64,000 nt of DNA. It comes from Verrucomicrobiota bacterium. GTDB lineage: Bacteria > Verrucomicrobiota > Verrucomicrobiia > Opitutales > UBA953. Within the stretch, counting starts at the first letter, position 1. Every line of letters begins with the position of its first letter. The DNA is taken from positions 1 through 64,000 of the forward strand of contig JAPLTU010000039.1 in assembly GCA_026397965.1 (NCBI GenBank), given 5' to 3'. The notes under the pieces were generated by a model. The model did not search any database. It was not told the DNA's origin and was given only the letters and a program-made list of their open reading frames with translations. A program made the translations under genes and the position numbers. Shown in pieces: positions 59,981 through 64,000 of this stretch.

Positions 59981-61924
59981 ATGCCGAACCGCATCCACCA
60001 GAACGGTTTTGTGACCGTGGCGGCCGCCTCCCCGGCCCTGCGACTGGCTGACCCTTTGGCTAATGCCACCCTCGTCTCCCAGGCGATGGAAAAGGCCGCA
60101 CTCGAGGGGGCCGAGATCGTCGTGCTGCCCGAGTTATGCCTCACCGGCTATAGTTGTGGCGACCTCTTCGGCCAGCGCACCCTCCTTAACGGTGCCCTGA
60201 AGGCCCTTGGGCAGGTAGCCGAGACCACCGGCAGGTTGGGCCTAAGCGCCATGGTCGGACTGCCCCTCGAAGTCGCTGGACGACTCTTCAACGTGGCTGT
60301 CTTTCTTTCCCACGGCAAAATCCTAGGCGTCGTCCCCAAGACTCACCTACCGAACACCGGGGAATTTTACGAACAACGTTGGTTCGCCTCGGCCCGGGTC
60401 GCCCCCGTCCAAGAGATCGAACTCCTCGGACGAAGCGTCCCATTTGGCACCGACCTTTTATTCAAAGCCACGGACATGCCGGAATGCGTCGTGGGCATTG
60501 AAATCTGCGAAGACCTGTGGGCCGTCGAACCCCCCAGCGGCGCCCAAGCCCTCGCCGGCGCCACCCTTCTCTGCAATCTTTCGGCCAGCGATGAGCTCTT
60601 AGCCAAAGCCGCTTATCGCCGCGACCTCGTCCGTTCGCAATCCGCCCGCTGTCTCGCCGCTTATATTTACGCTGCGGCTGGAGCCGGAGAATCCAGCACG
60701 GATGTTGTTTATAGCGGACATGGTCTCATCGCCGAGAACGGCGTCGTCCTTGGCGAATCGGAACGGTTCCGCTTCGACCTAGCCTTACTTGTTTCGCAGG
60801 TGGACGTGGATCGACTTAATGCCGATCGCCGTCGAAACAGCACGTTTTTCGGGACTCCTGCCACGCTCAAACCTCGCGTCTTAGGCTTTGAACTCGGCAC
60901 TCCCGTCGGCCAGACGCCCAAACTGCGTCGTCGGTTCAGCCAACACCCCTTCGTTCCCACTGACACGCATCGCCGCGACGAAAACTGTCAGGAGATTTTT
61001 GCCATCCAATCCACCGGACTCGCCCGCCGCCTCCGTCACACGGGCGCCAAGTATGCGGTGATCGGTGTCTCGGGCGGCCTCGACTCGACCCTCGCCCTCT
61101 TGGTCTTGCAAGAAGCCTTTGGCCGCTTGGGCCTCGATCGTAAAGGCATCATCGGACTGACGATGCCCGGCCCGGGCACCACCGCCCGCACCCGCGTCAA
61201 TGCCATGAGGTTGATGGAAACCCTGGGCATCACTGCTCGCGAAATCCCGATCAATGACGCTGTCGAACAGCACCTGCGAGATATCCGTCATCCCGCTGGG
61301 AAGCACGACGTAACGTTTGAAAACGCCCAAGCTCGCGAACGTACCCAGATCCTCATGGACACGGCGAACCAGGTTGGAGGATTTGTTGTCGGGACCGGCG
61401 ACCTTTCCGAAGCGGCGCTGGGCTGGTGCACTTTTAACGCGGACCACATTTCGATGTACCACGTGAACATCGGCGTACCCAAAACCCTCGTCCGCCACCT
61501 GGTCTCGTGGGCCGCGCACGCCCGCCATGTCGGGAACGAGCGATCCATCCTCGAAGATATTGTTAATACGCCCATCAGCCCCGAACTGCTTCCGCCCGGC
61601 GCCGATGGTGAAATCGCCCAGCAAACCGAGGCCCTCGTTGGCCCCTACGAACTCCACGACTTCTTCCTTTATCACGTGGTCCGTAACGGCTTCCGCCCCT
61701 CTAAGGTCCTCTGGATCGCGGAACATGCGTTCGCGGGTAAATATGACCAGACCGAGATTCGCCATTGGCTCCGCTCTTTCCTGACCCGCTTCTTCAGCCA
61801 GCAATATAAGCGGTCCGTGATGCCAGACGGCCCCAAAGTCGGCTCCGTGGCCCTCTCGCCTCGCGGCGACTGGAGAATGCCCTCGGACGCCGAAGCGACA
61901 GCGTGGCTTGCCGAACTGGGCTAA
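59981..61924 (+). CDS. nadE: Glutamine-dependent NAD+ synthetase
   Basis: The 647-residue enzyme makes NAD+ from deamido-NAD+ using glutamine as nitrogen source. The N-terminal nitrilase-like glutaminase has its Glu-Lys-Cys triad at E51 (PELCLTGY), K120 (PKTHLPN) and C176 (IEICEDLW). The C-terminal synthetase has the PP-loop [14 protein letters not shown] at about 363-375, then [12 protein letters not shown]. This is the long form also found in Mycobacterium. It is complete. Confidence 0.95.
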   Translation: MPNRIHQNGFVTVAAASPALRLADPLANATLVSQAMEKAALEGAEIVVLPELCLTGYSCGDLFGQRTLLNGALKALGQVAETTGRLGLSAMVGLPLEVAGRLFNVAVFLSHGKILGVVPKTHLPNTGEFYEQRWFASARVAPVQEIELLGRSVPFGTDLLFKATDMPECVVGIEICEDLWAVEPPSGAQALAGATLLCNLSASDELLAKAAYRRDLVRSQSARCLAAYIYAAAGAGESSTDVVYSGHGLIAENGVVLGESERFRFDLALLVSQVDVDRLNADRRRNSTFFGTPATLKPRVLGFELGTPVGQTPKLRRRFSQHPFVPTDTHRRDENCQEIFAIQSTGLARRLRHTGAKYAVIGVSGGLDSTLALLVLQEAFGRLGLDRKGIIGLTMPGPGTTARTRVNAMRLMETLGITAREIPINDAVEQHLRDIRHPAGKHDVTFENAQARERTQILMDTANQVGGFVVGTGDLSEAALGWCTFNADHISMYHVNIGVPKTLVRHLVSWAAHARHVGNERSILEDIVNTPISPELLPPGADGEIAQQTEALVGPYELHDFFLYHVVRNGFRPSKVLWIAEHAFAGKYDQTEIRHWLRSFLTRFFSQQYKRSVMPDGPKVGSVALSPRGDWRMPSDAEATAWLAELG

Positions 61925-61942
61925 GCCTGCTTGATTAGCCGG

Positions 61943-63409
61943 GTGAACGATCCTGTGCACAATCATCCCGCCGCCACTCAGGCACTCATCGCGAAACTTG
62001 GACCCGAAAAGGTCCGGACCGACGAAGCAACCTGCTTCGCCGCTTCGTTCGACAACATGCGCCTTTCTTTCATGCCCGAAGCGGTCATTCGCCCGGGAGA
62101 AGAAGATGATATCGGGATCGTCTTAAAGTTGGCCAACGCGCACCGCGTCCCGGTCACCGTCCGCGGCCGAGGCACCGGCAATACCGGCGCCAGCTCTCCC
62201 ATCAAAGGCGGCTGGGTCATCCACCTCGACCATTGGGATAAAATCGAGATCGACCCGATCTCAGCGATGGCAACCGTCCAGCCCGGAGCCATCACGGCAA
62301 AAATCAATGACCTTGCAGCTCCGTTCGGTCTCTTCTTTCCGCCCGATCCCTCGTCACTCAAATATTGCAGTATCGGAGGTAATATCGCCACCAATGCCGG
62401 CGGTTTACGCGCGGCCAAATACGGCGTTGTCCGCGACCACGTCTATGCGCTGGAAGGCTTTTTACCCACGGGTGAAAAAGTCCGCTGGGCCGCTCCGCTC
62501 CGAAAATTCGTGAGCGGCATCAATATCCGCGACCTTTGGATCGGCTCGGAAGGCACCCTGGGCATCATCACCAAAGCCGTGCTTAAGCTGGTTAATAAGC
62601 CCTTAGCCCGACGCACGTTCCTGCTCGCCTGTCTTACGGATGAAGGCGCCCTCGAAGCGGCGGCGGAACTAATGGGCCTCCGCATCAACCCTTCCGTATT
62701 CGAGTTCCTCGACACGCAAACGGTGGAAGCGGCCGAAAAAATGCGAGCCCGGCGGGTCTTTGCGACCGAAGAATTAAAGGGTAATCCCGCGACCCACGCC
62801 CTTCTACTTGTAGAAATCGACGGGCACCCCGCCGCCCTCGCTGACGACGCCATCAAAGTTCGAGCATGGATTAACCGCCACGCCGTCGCTTTCCGCGAAA
62901 CCGAAATCGAAAGCGAAGCCGAAGCCTTATGGGATATTCGTCGGACTTGCTCGCAGGCGATGTACTCCTTGGGTAATGCGAAACTCAACGAAGACATCGT
63001 CGTGCCGTTCAAGAGTTATGTCGCCCTCATCCGCTACACCCGTGAAGTGCGCGACCGGACCGGGTTGGCCACGCCCACCTTTGGACATGCCGCCGATGGC
63101 AATTTCCACGTCCACATCATGTACAATCGGGACAATCCCGAACACTGCCGTCTGGCCGAAAAAGCAATCCATGAGGTCATGCAGAAAGTCGTCGAACTCG
63201 GCGGCGCCATTACCGGCGAACACGGTATCGGCATCGCCAAATCGCCTTTCCTTTCCCTGCAACACACGCCCGCGGAGATCCAAGCGATGCGCGCCATCAA
63301 GCTCGCCCTTGACCCCAATGGCATCCTGGCTCCGGGACAGATTTTCGAACCGCTGAACGTCTGGGATTATCGCCCCGTCAAAGTCACGCTGGCTTGGGAT
63401 AAACACTGA
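61943..63409 (+). CDS. FAD-linked oxidase, glycolate/D-lactate dehydrogenase type
   Basis: The 488-residue flavoprotein has the PCMH-type FAD domain (VTVRGRGTGNTGASSPIKGGWVI, IGGNIATNAGGLRAAKYGVVRDHV, WIGSEGTLGIITKAVLKL) and the C-terminal FAD_oxidase domain (FGHAADGNFHVHIMYN, GGAITGEHGIGIAKSPFL, LDPNGILAPGQIF). It resembles GlcD, which oxidises glycolate, but D-lactate or other 2-hydroxy acids are possible. No glcE or glcF is seen. GTG 61943 is chosen over TTG 61931; both are plausible. Confidence 0.85.
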   Translation: MNDPVHNHPAATQALIAKLGPEKVRTDEATCFAASFDNMRLSFMPEAVIRPGEEDDIGIVLKLANAHRVPVTVRGRGTGNTGASSPIKGGWVIHLDHWDKIEIDPISAMATVQPGAITAKINDLAAPFGLFFPPDPSSLKYCSIGGNIATNAGGLRAAKYGVVRDHVYALEGFLPTGEKVRWAAPLRKFVSGINIRDLWIGSEGTLGIITKAVLKLVNKPLARRTFLLACLTDEGALEAAAELMGLRINPSVFEFLDTQTVEAAEKMRARRVFATEELKGNPATHALLLVEIDGHPAALADDAIKVRAWINRHAVAFRETEIESEAEALWDIRRTCSQAMYSLGNAKLNEDIVVPFKSYVALIRYTREVRDRTGLATPTFGHAADGNFHVHIMYNRDNPEHCRLAEKAIHEVMQKVVELGGAITGEHGIGIAKSPFLSLQHTPAEIQAMRAIKLALDPNGILAPGQIFEPLNVWDYRPVKVTLAWDKH

Positions 63410-63414
63410 TTTAA

Positions 63415-64000
63415 ATGTCCAAAACTGTCGCTGTCTTTGATTGGGACGGAGTCGTCATTGACTCATCCGTAGCCCATGAACGCTCTTGGGAAGTCCTCGC
63501 CGTGGCCGAACATCTCACGCTCCCCTCCGATCACTTCATCCGCGGTTTCGGTAAACGGAATGAATTCATCATCCCGGAAATCCTGGGTTGGTCGAGAGAT
63601 CCGGCGGAAATCAAAAGGCTCTCCGATAAGAAAGAAGACCTGTATCGGGAAATCGCCCGCCAAGGAAATGTCCGCCTCTTGCCGGGCGTGCGCGAACTGA
63701 CGGCGGCGCTGGGCCAAGCCGGGATTCGATGCGTCATCGGCACCTCCACGCATAAGGCTAATCTCGAACTTTCTTTCGAGTTGTTCGGCATCGGACATTT
63801 GTTCGACGGCGCGATCAGCAGCGAAGATGTCACCCGCGGCAAGCCCGACCCTGAAGTCTTTCTCAAAGCTTGCGCTCTGGGCGCAGGCGAACCGGCTTCG
63901 TCTTTCGTTTTTGAAGACTCGTTCTCCGGAATTCAAGCCGGCCTCGCCGGAGGATTCATCACCGTGGCGCTGGCGACGACCCACACGCGAGCCCAGCTTG
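63415..64000 (+). CDS. HAD-family phosphatase, cut by the window end
   Basis: The frame starts at ATG 63415, 5 bases after the previous stop, and runs off the right edge after 195 residues. VFDWDGVVIDSS (7-18, D9 nucleophile), GTSTHKANLELSFELFG, GKPDPEVFLKAC and FEDSFSGIQAGLAGGFITV are the beta-phosphoglucomutase/phosphoglycolate phosphatase pattern. Next to a glycolate-oxidase-like gene, phosphoglycolate phosphatase is an attractive role, but this is inferred from context only. Confidence 0.8.
   Translation, partial: MSKTVAVFDWDGVVIDSSVAHERSWEVLAVAEHLTLPSDHFIRGFGKRNEFIIPEILGWSRDPAEIKRLSDKKEDLYREIARQGNVRLLPGVRELTAALGQAGIRCVIGTSTHKANLELSFELFGIGHLFDGAISSEDVTRGKPDPEVFLKACALGAGEPASSFVFEDSFSGIQAGLAGGFITVALATTHTRAQL

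Overview
The window reads as a continuous chromosomal segment of a GC-rich Gram-negative bacterium, most likely a member of the Verrucomicrobiota (perhaps an Opitutae relative). This is inference from protein character: a GreA with a very long N-terminal extension (also known in Chlamydiae), a lipid A and outer-membrane assembly gene set (lpxA, LptE-like, BamD-like), GatCAB, MurU and AmgK fused in one protein, many GTG starts, few obvious Shine-Dalgarno sites and many ATGA or TAATG gene overlaps. I see no insertion sequence, prophage or CRISPR array; nearly everything is housekeeping.

Layout: 1-6200 holds an ankyrin-repeat tail, serB, a ThuA-like secreted protein, an SRPBCC protein, dihydroorotase and tgt. 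The spaces between these genes carry two families of palindromic repeats. 6200-10860 holds a HesB/IscA protein, tRNA-Val(CAC), an orphan small gene beside an AT-rich patch, corA and priA. On the minus strand, 19104 down to 10926 encodes rpmI-rplT, pheS-pheT, gatC-gatA-gatB and an Mpv17-like membrane protein. infC lies divergently at 19858, followed by a cell-wall amidase, rpsA, cardiolipin synthase, metX, a Fur/Zur regulator and the MurU-AmgK fusion.

28357-32674 (minus) is scpB-pheA-mlaD-glyS. 32788-41588 (plus) holds ilvD, pgi, a coiled-coil membrane protein, a small lipoprotein, rsmI, a chimeric gene, lpxA, pdxA, a BtuF-like protein and a small Cys-rich secreted protein. 42310-46892 is rpmF-plsX-fabH-bamD-like-lptE-rpe, linking fatty-acid, phospholipid and outer-membrane assembly. 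48126-51118 has the long GreA and an ArsR-methyltransferase fusion. 51257-57387 is a five-gene unit of a large periplasmic TPR protein, a second secreted protein, ExbB and two ExbD proteins. The window closes with thrB-thrC (minus), nadE, a glycolate-oxidase-like protein and a HAD phosphatase cut by the window end.

The strongest oddities are: a gene at 38085 whose middle third is an antisense piece of an unrelated HAD phosphatase gene; an in-frame TGA in the MurU-AmgK gene followed by 53 codons that look like its missing C-terminus; a family of intergenic palindromes whose arms vary but stay self-complementary; a Tgt that lacks two of its three zinc cysteines; and the TPR-ExbB-ExbD-ExbD unit, which has no TonB or Pal partner and is the best candidate here for an undescribed envelope machine.
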